Positions 48,045 through 60,589 of a stretch of DNA of 64,000 nt are shown piece by piece. The notes beneath the pieces are model-generated. The model saw only the letters and a program-made list of their open reading frames with translations, ran no database searches and was not told where the DNA came from. Numbering within the stretch: position 1 is the first letter of the stretch; every line of letters begins with the position of its first letter. A program made the position numbers and the translations under genes. This stretch comes from Aquatica leii (Eukaryota > Arthropoda > Insecta > Coleoptera > Lampyridae), in the NCBI GenBank assembly GCA_035610365.1, contig CM069432.1:82774520-82838519 (forward strand), given 5' to 3'.

Positions 48045-50465
48045 CTAAAGACACAGCAATCAGCAATAGAGGATGAATATAATTTCAAAATTACAATTGC
48101 TTATAAGATGAACCGTGAGCATGTATTCGTTATTACTCCCAAGAAAACGTGGATCAAGTGACAAAACACTTAAAAAACCAAATATCAAAGTCAAAATATT
48201 TGCAAAGAATCTCAAAGAAAGTTCAAAAGTCTGTGGCCTACCTACAACGAATTTGTTACGTGGTCGATTTCCTTAATCCATAAAAAAATACTTCACTTTT
48301 AAAGACTTTTGCAATTATGACATGAAAAACAGTTTTTATTATACAAAATATTTAAGTCTCTGTGTTTGAAGGATACGTTTAATGTCTACATGAGTTTTGT
48401 AATCAAGTTTCCTTTTTACTATCTTTAATCCTTTTTTCCTTTTAAATTTTTCAGTAGCATTTATACATTGTGGCTTTAGTACACCATTTGTTTCTACAGA
48501 TTATCTATAAACTTTGATAATGTTTAAATAATGTTCACTTTTCAAATTTGTTAACTCGATGCGTAATTTGTGATGCCAACACATTAGTTTGATAAAAATA
48601 AAAAAAGATTTCTTGAATAGCTTTTTGTTTTGCTATTTAATGAGTATTAAAATAATCGCAAACAGACAATATAAAAGAGAAATAGGTTATATACACATAT
48701 CTACCTAGTAATTTACAAGAAAATTAACTGTTTTATAGACCTACGAAGAAAGAGATATCTCAAATAATGCAGATGCTAAAACAGTAATTGTTTATGTATC
48801 TTTTTAGCATATGTAACAGCAATGAACTTTGCTAGAATCATTTTCACATATGCCGAAGTACTTAATAATACCGAATTTTATCGCTGAAAGTTTTGCACAA
48901 AAAAAAGAAACAAATGAAAGTAGATTAAATGGGTGCAATAAGAATAATAAACTAAATTTAAAAATAATTTGTATGAATCAGACTTTTCCTAAAATAACGA
49001 AAGTAACTCCACATTACTCACTTTGCATCAACATATGTGTTGCAGTATAGTTGAATAAACACGATAACTGGGAATTAACAATACTTAGCGTTAATTTCTG
49101 TTAATTAGGAGGACATTACAACTTTATGCTATTTAATTACATTTACTTATAGTTGTAAAGCCTTACTTTTTTAAATGTAGTAAATGAAACAAGGATGCAC
49201 CTATTATAGTTAGTTTGGAGGAATAATTAAACGGTAATCACGATGCATAAGTAAAATCAATACGCAGTATATGTCCGCATAAAGCACAAATAACTCAACA
49301 AAAATTGAAATCACTAAACCTGTCTGAACAGCAATTTTATCCCAATTAAACTTTATGCCAACATCAAAATTTATACACAAACTGTTTGCATTCGTATTTC
49401 TTTATTTAAAGCAAGAAAAACTTACCGTTTAACCATATCTGCAGTCAGTGTAAACACTTTGACTCAGTTAAGAAAGATAAATAACAATTCACTTTATAAG
49501 ATGCACTTGATTATTATCAAGCAAGATGTATGTTTACTAAACTTCATTTTTATATGCACATACACCACAAGACCTTTAAAAAGTATATTCTTCGTAATAT
49601 GGCACTATCAACACAAACATGAATTAAATCACTATAATGGCGATCGATGTAAACAAAACAAATGTCTCGATTTTTCGGTTTTTGTAGAGAATTTCACAAC
49701 GTGTAAAAGATTCGGATTATACCTAATATGGCGAAACAACTATTTTTATATTTGTTAACGTATAACTACAACAATGTATAGTGAATAACTGTACAAAACA
49801 CTCATCAACAAAACGTAAGGGGAGAAATTAAATAATATTAAGCGACGACATCTAGCGCTATCTAAAATAACTAAAAGCATAAAAAGTTGCATACAAAAGG
49901 ATATTCATTCATACAAATTTCATGAACGCCACTGTAGCGCCACCTACAATTTTCAACTAAAGTTGTAGTCATCTTTATTTACAGCTCGATAAATTTATTT
50001 TAAAATTTCAAAATCTTTACGGGAATTCTTTTCAATATTTACTATATTTAAAAGCTTTTAGAAACCCTCAATATTTCTTTAAAAAAAAGTACAATTAGAA
50101 AAATTATTACTATATGTTTAAAACGTTGCTCTGAACAGTTAAAATTTTAATCGTTTAAAAAAAACTATCAACAGTTTTTGTTAAGACATTAACAAATTTT
50201 TGCCAATTAATTACAGCTGTCGTAATTTTTTGACCAAGTTTAAACGTAAAACAAAACGAAATAATTCTATTCTGTCTCAACTTGATCCTTTATAAACTCG
50301 AGGAAACGTCTAGCCGACCGTCCGACGTTCTATTATTGGGCGATGACTAGGAGTTCATGCTGGGAGTTTTCCGACCTGGGACCTGCGGATGGTTACTTCG
50401 GTTATAAGTTATTCGTGAACCTAGGCATATCGCCGAAAAGACAATGCCGAATGAACACAATAGTC
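48045..50465. other. AT-rich stretch without recognisable genes
   Basis: Short blocks at 49845-49950 (CATCTAGCGCTATC and CACTGTAGCGCCACCT) look like worn transposon sequence but are unbounded. A less AT-rich patch at 50280-50430 holds a TATAAA; nothing coding was identified. Confidence 0.4.
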
Positions 50466-50730
50466 TAGTCAACAACTGCTATTTTTTCGAATTCCGATTC
50501 ACCTTCTCCGAAAATTGTAATCAAGTCTCGCCCAAAAAAATTACAAAAGTTATAAACAAACAAAAAGAGGTTTTGTTTTTTAGAAATATCTCGGAAACTA
50601 TTAGAGATAACGGAAATAAAACAAAAGAGATTCTTAGAGAACAAAAAATTTACTAAAAAAAATTCCTACCTCCCGGAACTCTACCACCAATATTTATAAT
50701 TTTAGTTAAGCGGCAATAATAGGGATAAAA
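50466..50730 (+). repeat. Long inverted repeat, left arm
   Basis: This arm matches 51376-51672 in reverse over about 270 bp. Shared blocks include AAAAAATTACAAA, GTTTTTTAGAAATATCTCGG, GGAACTCTACCA and AATATTTATAATTTTA. The loop between the arms is about 650 bp. Confidence 0.8.
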
Positions 50731-51375
50731 ACGTGTGATGTGACATCCGCGCGTCTGTCAATTCTCTCACTTTCACTTAAAAAAATTTTAACACATTTAA
50801 ATATGAATGTTAAGAAACGAAAAAATGTCTTTTTTCCAATTTTTCAATTACTTATGCTTTTGTTAACTAAGTTATTTTTACAAGTATGAAATCAACATAA
50901 AAACCCTAATATTTGTTTAATTAATCACCTGAAATTATTTCCACTTTTTGAATTTTATCCAGAAATAGATTCCCAAAAAAATTGTTTAATTATGTTATAA
51001 ATATTGCATTTGTTTATAACAATCGCAATAGAAAATGTAAAAAAATTATTTTTATGTAATTTTTGAAAGTAGAAAATAAATTAATCGAGATATTTGAAAA
51101 AAAATTTTGTTCCTTTTATACGAAATTTTCAGTTTTTGTTTATAAAAAATGAAAAAATCAAGAAATTCAAGAAGGGGAAAAAATCTCATGTGATTGTTTA
51201 AAAATTATTAAGGGTTTTATGTCGATTTTCAACTTGAAAAATTAATTTGTTAACAGAAGGATAAATAATAAAAAAATTAAGTTAAAAAAAATGTTTCCAA
51301 CCGGTTACTGTTTATTGAGGTGTATAATTGGCACCTGAATTCTTTCGTTTCTTAATATTTATTTATTTTTTTTAG

Positions 51376-51672
51376 TCCTATTTTCGCCACTTAATTAAAA
51401 TTATAAATATTGCTGGTAGAGTTCCTAGAGGTTGGACTTTTTTTTAGAAAATGTCTTGTTTTCTTTTTTGTTGATTTCCGAGTTCTCTAATGGTTTCAGA
51501 GATATTTCCAAAAAACTAAACCCTTTTTATTATTTCTTTATAACGTTTGTAATTTTTTCGAGTGGGATTTGTTCAACAAGCTTCTAGATGCAATTACGCA
51601 TCGAATGATACCTTAATCATCATTTTCGGAGACTGCAAAACCGAATTCAAAAAAATGGTACTTGTTGACGAA
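51376..51672 (-). repeat. Long inverted repeat, right arm
   Basis: Reverse counterpart of 50466-50730 with many substitutions and small gaps, so an old structure. Transcription across both arms would give a long imperfect hairpin. Confidence 0.8.
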
Positions 51673-51674
51673 GT

Positions 51675-52814
51675 TGTGATCAAATCGCCGAAAAAGTACA
51701 GTGAACAAAACACCGAAAGCAGTCAAAACGTTGAAAACAATCTTCTGAACAAATCGTAAAAATGCAAAAGACGACGCTTTGCAGGGCGTTAAATCCGAAT
51801 ATCCCCGAATTCTCAATTACTAAAATACGTATATGTGAACCAATATGTGAACAACAAGTCGAAAGCGGTCAAAACGATTTAGAAGAGTACTATAACTATA
51901 CGATACTACAAAAGTAAATACAATTAGTAACTAAAAATAACTAAATACATAAGTAAACATAATATATAACTTTACAAAAAGCTGGTTATATGCATTAAAA
52001 ACGCTATAAATTGAAAATATACAGACAACGTATCCATTGAAATGCTAACAAAATAATAACATAAATAAAAACAATATCTAATTAAATAGATACCAACAAA
52101 AAATCTTATTTATTTTGGGATTTTAAAAGCTGAAAAAATATAACAAATACAGACATACAGTATGTATTGTTAAAACTCGAAAAACCTGACTGTTAAATAA
52201 CAAAAAAATATTTTTGCTTAGTACATGAATACTACATATTTGAAATATTGAGTACAAAAACACTGGATTTTTACAGCTTACAACGCCATATTCAAACATG
52301 CTTCAAAAAAAGTAAGTGGTTTTCATAAGTATAACCAATGGTATAACTTAGGCATTTCCACTTTATAGTATTTACCTGAGAAACTGCAGACATACTGTAG
52401 TATCTATTGAGAATTACTAAGGATTACAATAGTTAAACAGGTAGGTAACGGAAATAATTATGAAAAAATATTTATGCAAAAAAGTGCAGTTATATGAATA
52501 ACACTAAATGCAACTAACGTTTCGAAATTAAGTTGCAAGTGTCCAGCGGCGTGTTTTTTTATTTAGTGATGGCGCCGGAAAGATTAAAAATACACACAAT
52601 CTGAATTTTTGCTTATAAAGTCTGACAACCGTTCTCGGTTTTCTATCTAAGTTTTCGTTAAAAAATAATTGTTTTTCCAGTTTCGACTTGATAAAATTTT
52701 GTACCATATAAGTTTTCCATATCTTACACTGACAGAAAAGAGGCACCAATTAATTCACTTTAGCTAACAATGCAAAGTGCTTTATAATAAGAATAAGAAA
52801 GTTGGTATATAATA
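51675..52814. other. No recognisable gene
   Basis: Nothing assignable was seen. Confidence 0.4.
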
Positions 52815-52820
52815 CTGATG

Positions 52821-53377
52821 CAGGGAGCCCACTACGAAAATCATATTTTTTTATGATTTTATGACAATTTTTGCAAAAATGTATGAAATTTTTAGAACAA
52901 TTAAGATAATAAAATTATATTAAGATTATAGTAACGACTTTACTTGTAAACGTGAAGTATCAAGCTTAAGATAAATTTATAAAATGAAAACATTCCGGAA
53001 AACAAGAAAAAAACTATATTTTTAATAAAGCAAACATGATTCGCTAGTATGCTATTAAAAAAATAATTATTTTTTACATGGGTTTAAGAATAGTTATAGT
53101 GTTTTCTTTTCTTTAAGAATTAGACACAATTTTCTAATAAAAATTATTTAAAAAAATGCACGACAAGCGCGGGAATCGAATTGCCGTATTTATCATTGTA
53201 GCAACTAGACAAGTTTTATTGCTGTAAAAAATAGTGGTTCATTTGTTTATAATTTGGAATAAAGAAAAATAGTCAGTTTCATCGAGTATCCGAAAAGAAA
53301 TTTAGATTTATGACAATTTATGACGTTTGTTAGAAAGTTATGATGTTTTTATAAATTTATGACAAGTGGGCTCCCTG
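52821..53377. mobile_element. 557-bp MITE with CAGGGAGCCCACT termini
   Basis: CAGGGAGCCCACT at the left matches the complement of AGTGGGCTCCCTG at the right exactly. Six-base duplications ctgatg flank it (52815-52820 and 53378-53383). TTTATGACA-type words recur near both ends. A degenerate tRNA-like B box occurs inside on the minus strand (53168-53190). There is no coding content. Confidence 0.85.
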
Positions 53378-53383
53378 CTGATG

Positions 53384-53957
53384 ATTAGTAACAAAAACGT
53401 AGCCAAAAGGTGGGTTTAAGAAACCCGGACTGTATTAATGCATAATTGGTTATTCATCCAATCAACTAGTGAAAAACCAATTTAATCTTATGAGTTTACA
53501 TATAAATAAATACATACCTACTAGAAAACGACTGACAAATCTAGACACGAAGTGATATAGACTAACTAAAAGTAAACTGCTTTCTGAAAAACACTTGAAA
53601 AAACGTCAAAATTTACATAATGCTAGATTCTAAATTCTAAAAACGTTGAGTTGGTTTGTTTGCTTCAGATTATTAATTTATGTCTCGTCCTTACAATGTC
53701 CCTAATAAAGCAAAATGTATTAGGGTATCTATGTATATAATGTGCTATCTATATATATAATGTGCTATCCTAGATTTTTGCTTAAAACTAGTTTACAAAA
53801 TGTGTGCTTTAATTTATTTGTGTACTTATGGTATATGTATTTTTCAAATACAACCTTGTTTATTTAAGCACCGCCTACATCACGACTATAGTGTGTTTTT
53901 TTTTTGAGTAGACAAAATAGATATATTTGAATAAATGATTTTAAATATAAAGTAAGA
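53384..53957. other. No recognisable gene
   Basis: AT-rich. A TATAATGTGCTATC duplication occurs near 53735-53770. Confidence 0.4.
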
Positions 53958-53965
53958 CTTTTAAG

Positions 53966-55230
53966 CAGTGACGGCTGGTGGTCAATCATACAAGAGAGTC
54001 ATTTAAAAAAACGCAATTATCGCAAAAAGTCTAAAAAAACATTCTTACAGTAACGCAATTTATATTTAAGATCAATTATATTTAAGATATTCGTCTATCT
54101 TTACAACTACCAAAATAATTAATAACATGCTCATTAAAATTTACAATGTTTTTAGCGTAAGATTGCGTAGAAATATTTTAATTTTTTTAACGTATAGAAA
54201 CATCGCTCACTTTCCACTGTAGTCATAGGTACAGCCAATCAATTATTTTATTTATTATGTGTATCTATTTTTACAAACATTTTCATCGTGGTTTTTAATT
54301 GAGTTTCGGCAAGTGCTGTCCAATTGTAAGCGAATATTAACGCTACTAAGAGTAGCATAATTTATACAATTTTTCATGTGATGATTCGCTGTTAACAAGC
54401 GAGTGCTTTTTACTTTTTCTTTTATATGCTATAAATCTGTTACCATATTCTTACACCATAATGATATCATGTGAAAATAGTACTTAAAAATCTATTATTT
54501 ATTTTAAATCCACAAATCTAATCTAACGAATCATATATAGATTCTTTAAGATTACTGTGGACTTCTTTATTTTTATGTTTTTTTTTAAGTAAAGGCTCAG
54601 GATGAGCACTGGCTTTAAATTCTAATTGTGTTTGAAAACTAAACTATTATCAACGATTAATTTTTTTATGTCTTGTACTACCGCCATTATGAAACAAAAA
54701 CGATAATATGTACTTAAACACAATTAATTTTTTTTAACATTGACAATCGTTACAAACGAATATTATCAAACAACTAAAAAATCAAATGAAAAGCTTGTCG
54801 AATGTGAAAAGAAATGTGCATTCTAGCATCTTTGTTTTACAAACAGGTGTTGCGGAGATAATAATAATAAATGACGTAGCATTGCACTGAGTACGCGAAA
54901 TGGGGCCCGGCTGATAACCGCAGAAAGCATTTAAGCATTTAGTTGTCTTTTTCTAATTCGCATAAAATTGTATTATGCCTGTTTCACTCTTGACTACAAT
55001 AACTATTATTTATGATTCGGCTACATTATATAATGCACACGGACTATAAAACTCAACAGCCTCGGGTACATTCGTAAGTTTTTTTCTGTTGCGCTTACAA
55101 TGAAAATTCAAACGCTGATAATTTGATTTAAACACGAATTTTCTGTAATTTTTAAAATAAATAAAATACATTTCTTATTCATTTTTTAAAGGGTCATTGT
55201 CTGAATGACCTAATAGAGAAACCGCCACTA
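53966..55230 (-). mobile_element. hAT element, decayed
   Basis: The left end CAGTGACGGCTGGTGG and the complement of the right end, TAGTGGCGGTTTCTC, form the imperfect YAGTGRCGG terminus common in hAT elements. Exact 8-bp duplications cttttaag lie at 53958-53965 and 55231-55238. A transposase C-terminal remnant reads on the minus strand (54130-54250). The length, 1.27 kb, is far below an autonomous hAT. Confidence 0.9.
54130..54250 (-). pseudogene. hAT transposase dimerisation-domain remnant
   Basis: The reading LAVPMTTVESERCFYTLKKL matches the conserved hAT C-terminal block (P-x-T-x-x-x-E-R-x-F), which mediates dimer formation. A stop follows soon after. No BED finger or catalytic residues were found. 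Confidence 0.75.
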
Positions 55231-55439
55231 CTTTTAAGTGACTTGTCCTACTCAAACTTATAAACAAAAGAAAAAAGTCGATTAAATCTTTAATCTTTAA
55301 ATGTTAAATTTGAATATACCCATTACTTTCCTACTTTAAAAGCGATCACTTTTAGTTTCACTTTTTAAGTATAGCTGATATACAAGCAAAACATCTCTGA
55401 TCATTTGTAGAAGGATCTAACCGAAATCCAAAACATCAA

Positions 55440-56590
55440 AAAATTAGACGAGACATTGACGCAAAATTAAAAATGATTATATTTTTATTTAATTTTATTT
55501 TCCCACGCAAATTTTGTAAACTCAGATTTGAACGAAGTTTCATTATCTGTACGAATAACATCAGGAAAACCAAACCTAGAAAACGCATCTTCATATTTTT
55601 CAATAACCCTATTATCCGTTTAATTTAATAACGGGTATATTTCAAAAAAACGCGAATAGTAATGTATACAAAAATTAAATATCATTTTTTAAATTTGAAT
55701 TGATTTAGATCTAGTTTTTGCTATAGTCTCGCGACTCTCACGGAGAAAATCGTCAATGACTTGAGACTCTTTGGAGTTGGTTCTTTCTTGTAAACAATTT
55801 AGACAATTTCTTATTGAGTTTCTAATTGAGTCGATAATCCTAGCCACCAAACTGCTTGTTTAGCACGATCTCTTCACCTAGTAATACCTAAGTGACCCGT
55901 GTGAATGTAATTTAGACAAGATAATTGTAACGTTGAAGGAATCATTATACGTGCACCCTTAACTAAAATCGATTCTATTACTGTGAAGTCATTTCGAAAT
56001 TGATAATAGATAGCTAATTCAATGTTTTCGATTTGTCAGGCCACCCACTAAAAATTGTTTTATTTTATAACAGATAGTATCTTTGTTTTGCTCTGTAATG
56101 ATGGTTTCTAAAAACTCATCGGCAATCGGCAACAACAAGCTTTTTCCCAGGACAAAATATTATGTGATACAATGCATCAATTGAATTCTAAATCTCATGA
56201 GACGAAGTGATAGTTCGTGAAGTGGTTTAGTTTGTAACACTTGAAGCAAGGGTTTATGATTAATTTCTAAACAGAACTTAATGCCAGATCTTGACGCATA
56301 TGCACATATTTCTCGTTCACCTGAAATTTCCCAAAAATGAATCATTTCCCTCTCACTTAGTGAAACATCGTTTACATTCTCAGTTACACAATTAACATTT
56401 TCTTCTAATTTATTTTTTTGCATTGATTTAGATTCCTTTGACCAATAGCCTTGTTTACTGCATTTGTTCTCGCAGCACAATTTCTTCTTTGACGTAGATT
56501 TGACGAATCACAAAAGTAACATCTCAATGTTCGTCTATAACTTGTGCTTCCTGATTCTCTAGTTCTGAATGTGGAAGTGGTCTGCTTCAA
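55440..56590 (-). pseudogene. Ty3/gypsy retrotransposon fragment
   Basis: Reading on the minus strand from 56590, pieces appear in changing frames. They are: a Gag CCHC-like zinc-knuckle region (CYFCDSS; NKCSKQGYWSK), then directly an RNase H block (GIKFCLEINHKPLLQVLQTK, with the usual TDHKPL as INHKPL), then LSLRLMRFRIQL. An integrase zinc region (NYIHTGHLGITR, QAVWWLGLS, near 55850-55920) and part of the integrase core (FSRFGFPDVIRTDNETSFKS, near 55520-55590) follow. Protease and reverse transcriptase are missing between knuckle and RNase H, so the copy is deleted. No LTRs were found. Confidence 0.85.
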
Positions 56591-57340
56591 AATTCATAAA
56601 GTTATCGCAACATATTCAGCAGTTGACAATATGCACCGTTGTGAATAGATAATTTAATTTTTATCTAGATGAGATAATAAATCATTTCCAATTTCTTAAG
56701 TCTAGATATCGATTTAGATACAAGTTGAAGAATTTATCTAGATAATAGATTAGATAATTTTTAATTTATATAAATGATACTATAGATGAATCTCGCAAAT
56801 ACAAACATGTACTAATTTTATATGATTGTTTCTAAATTCCAATTAACCATAGAGCGTATGTTCGAAAAGAATAGAATTATTAATTTCCTATTAAATATTT
56901 TTTATTACCTAACTTAAAGCAGAATACAAAACTAAAAATAGGAGAAAAAAAGGTTTATTCAAGGTTTCCTTCAATGATCTATTGTAAAATATAAAAAAAA
57001 TACTATTTACAAATTTTGATACATTATGGTCGTTTCAAAATATATTCATTAATAATCTGATTAACGGGTTGTTATTTTAACAGGTGAAATTAAAGCAATA
57101 AATGTCAAAATAAAAGTAACATTTAAAAAAAATCAACATTTTAACAAAATAAATCGTAAATTACGGACCAGTTGCATTAATTGATTCTCCTAGGGTTGTT
57201 GACATTACAAATAAAAATAAACAATTCTAAGAAGTGTACATTTTTTTAGCAATTTGCTGACAACAAAAATAAAAGTAAACACAATATAATGTTATCGGAT
57301 TACTGCGGTTAATGTATATTCTGCACATTATTTTCAAGTA
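56591..57340. other. AT-rich, with TATCTAGATAA words
   Basis: TTATCTAGAT-like words recur at 56650-56770, possibly the edge of an unidentified element. No gene was seen. Confidence 0.35.
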
Positions 57341-57344
57341 CACT

Positions 57345-57538
57345 ACAATCTGTACACAAAGTACATTTTGTTGAGCTAGGTCAGTAATGCTAAGAAATGA
57401 ACATTAGTATCTGCTTTATTTATTTTATTAACATTTTTTTTAAATAACTGAAAATTAAAGAAAATAATCGGCACAGTACATCAATACATTTCACGGATTT
57501 AATAGCATTTGTCTACTATTTACTGCGTATTTACAATG
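57345..57538 (+). repeat. Inverted repeat arm A
   Basis: This arm matches 59945-60122 in reverse: CAAAATGTACTTTGTGTAC, then GAAAATTAAAGAAA, CACAGTACATCA-like and ACGGATTTAATAGCAT-like blocks. Identity is moderate to high. Confidence 0.75.
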
Positions 57539-57944
57539 AACAGTCAATTTCTATTTGTTCAGATAGTCAGGACCGGCCTGAAAACTTTAATTGCAAATAT
57601 CTCAAAATTTTCATAAACATCACAAGGAAACTACTCCTTGAGTTTGTAGTCGTTGTTCAGATACACCCGTATAAGTCAAAACTAAGAAATGAGTACTAAA
57701 GTCTTTCAGTTAGCACTAAAAATGATAGCAAGGTGTTGGGTATTAAGAAATTCATTATCTTTTAAATTTTGAGTAGCTTACAGAAAAACTGTCTACAAAT
57801 TTTTTAAAAATGAAAGAAAACCTGTCCGAAAATTCCCTAAAATAGAAGAAAAGTCTAGAAAAATAGAAAAAAGACTGTCAGAACATTCTTAGAAAATGAA
57901 GGAAAATAAGTACTTACGTGCAAAGTTGTATTACAAAAATCTGG

Positions 57945-58330
57945 GGTGAGCATAATAGAATCTCAAGAAAGAAATAGAGTTTTACAATATTAATTAATTG
58001 ACAGTACTCAAACTTGGTTGCGATCAACTGGACTGGAGTAAAGTTTGAAATATGTTTGAGGTCGTCTTTCGAGGAACAGATATTCAAATACTCTGTAGTT
58101 ACCATTCAAGTAGAACATCGGATCAGAAAAAGTCCATTGGCTGCTACTTTTTAGCTCAAAGAAGTTTCCGAAATGGAGAGAACCGACGCTATCGCCACGA
58201 CCGTTTCTATCGGTGCCGCGTTCAGCTTCCTGTTCTCGGACGCATAGAAGCTTCGAAACCATTCAAAATTATTTGGGGTAATTACCGGAAGGTTCTCGAA
58301 GGTGAGATACAAAAAGTGTCAGAAGTATAA
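57945..58330 (+). pseudogene. Second macro-domain fragment
   Basis: Nucleotides 57955-58100 align with 105-260 near the window start, showing the same macro domain. Here the GCGLD loop has lost six bases (GC-DQLDW), an in-frame stop occurs before it, and FEVVFRG follows. The downstream frame (58100-58330) carries a basic, arginine-rich sequence unlike copy 1 and unrecognised. The fragment lies between inverted repeat arms at 57345-57538 and 59945-60122, consistent with transport inside a mobile element. Confidence 0.65.
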
Positions 58331-58339
58331 AAATCGTGT

Positions 58340-59940
58340 AAACACTTAGTTTAAATAAATCAGTTTTTAGATTTATTCGTTACAGTATTAATTCGGCGTG
58401 CTGTATTATAATTTTTTATCTGCCGAGGTGACTATTGTTCTCGCTAAGTAGTTATTTATTACTTTTCTTAACTATTTCAAAACTAACAAGCAAAAATAAA
58501 TACATTAGCTAAGTTTAATTTTTTTATTTATTTTAGAAACTGAATTCGAATTACCGCGATTTATGCAATAATATTTTTTTTTCGCGGTTATTTTGTTTAT
58601 GATTATAAGCTACTTTCGGCTTAGACCGCGTCGTAGTTAAACACCCAGACTTTTTAGGCTTGGTCCTAGTCTATTCTTGAGAGCCAAAACAAGAAGTAAA
58701 ACTTGGCCTTCGCCGTATGTCGTTCGTAAACCCAAACAAACTGACGTTTCGCAAGACATTGCAGCAAGCATCTTCACAGTTGTAACTGTCACTGAAGGAA
58801 AAAGTGTAAGTGACGATATTTTATTAACGGACCTTATCTTTCCGTTACCGCTTGACTGACTTCGTTATTACTCGGAATTGGTGTTTGTGTCTTTTCCAAG
58901 AAGGTTGATCTTTGTCTTAGAGAATGTAATACTGGTACCCAAGATTTGCTAAGTCTTAAACCGTCTTCTCAGACAATCAAAACAGTTTTGTCTAGTATGT
59001 TTAGACTAAAGAACTTTGTTTTGTCGGGCTAGGTAAATATTTAATATTTCGTTAAAATTTTGAATCAAAATTTTGAACGTTTTGTCAGGTTCCAAGTAGT
59101 TCTCTATACTAGATTTCAAAAGTTTGTATTGGTAAGTAGAAACAGATTCTAACGAACGCAAAAAACGTCGTTTAGCGTTAGATCAGACGTCTGGCAGTTT
59201 ATGGTAAGGCGTCTTAAATAGTTTAATGTATCTGGATTGAATTAATCAAAACAGTATTGTTGGGATTATCGTAGCAAATTTGTCTAATTTAAAAATACCT
59301 TCCGAGTTTGAACCGCCCCATGCAACCAGAAATTACCAATGACGTTAATTTAATGTAATTCTTGTTTCTTTACAGTAGCATTAGAATGACATAATGTAAA
59401 ATTAATGTTAAAAAAACGGTATTATTTTCCCGCGGTACCCGAACTAGCACAAACATAGTGCGGATATCTACGATTAAGATACGAGTTCACGTCCAAAGTC
59501 AATATGGACGCCATAATTAATTTTCGTTTTTGTATTAATTCATTTATTACCCCAGGTAAGTAGATCACAAAACGTTCATTCAAAATAGCTGAAGCAACTG
59601 TAAATTAAAAAATTAAAATATGTAATAAGTTACAGATAGCCTTGTATTTTTTCTTTTTGTATAAATCAATTCATAGCTTTATTTATTTTAGGTTGTAAGT
59701 AGGTCCTTCATCGATGGTTACCTAACATTCTGCCGTAGACTCAGACTATATACGATATTCTTAAATAGTCTTACCTTAACGCCAATGCAAAGAAACGAGA
59801 AAAATATCTGCTTTTTAGGTAATTAACTTATTTCAAATCAAGTTGAACTAATTAAAATGTAGCATCTTTTAGTTGGAAACTTAAGTGTTTTTAGTTCATT
59901 TATTGTATATAGAAAACAAAAATAGCTATAAATTGTTTGT
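58340..59940. other. No recognisable gene
   Basis: A 60-codon frame at 58677-58859 and less AT-rich DNA at 58900-59250 may be remnants of the element enclosing the macro fragment. No family was recognised. Confidence 0.4.
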
Positions 59941-59944
59941 TGAT

Positions 59945-60122
59945 AGTAACTAGACGGTGAATAATGAGTGCACATGCTGTAAAATCTGTAAAACGTACTG
60001 ATGTATTGTGTTAATAATTGCTTTCTTTAATTTTCCATCATCTACAAAATCAATTGTTAATGTTTATTTCTTAGGATTACTGCTGACCTAGCTTAACAAA
60101 ATGTACTTTGTGTACACAATCA
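59945..60122 (-). repeat. Inverted repeat arm B
   Basis: Reverse counterpart of 57345-57538. The outer boundary near 60122 falls at TGTGTACA, shared with arm A. Confidence 0.75.
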
Positions 60123-60589
60123 CGTTTATTTTTGGTTGTAATCAAAACAAGATTTCAGATAATTAAATGCAAAATTGAGCTTTCTTAGAACTGAATTTGA
60201 CGATCTGATATATTTTTGTCTAGATTTGTTAACGGATTTCTTTAGTTGATGCTACGTGATTTCAGTATTCATATTATTTAATTTAAATTCTCTTTATTAT
60301 ATACAACAGTGATACTGTTTTAATGTACGGTGAGTGTAATTATAACCTATACACCACACGTAGATTGTGAATTGAGCAATATCTTAATAGACAATTGCCT
60401 TCACAAACTTTATTGTTGCATTTTTTCAAGGACTTGGAGAAACTAGAGGTGTCCTTTCTACCTACAAAGGTAGTGGTCGAGAAAAACCACCCCATGTATT
60501 AGCAGCAAAAATAGATTAAATCTTTTCATTAAAATCAAAACTTTAATATTCGTTTTCTTTCAATGTATGTCCAGATATTGTAAATTGTA

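Noticed and set aside
53168..53190. tRNA-like T-arm inside the 557-bp MITE
   Set aside because: The putative T stem does not pair and no cloverleaf forms.
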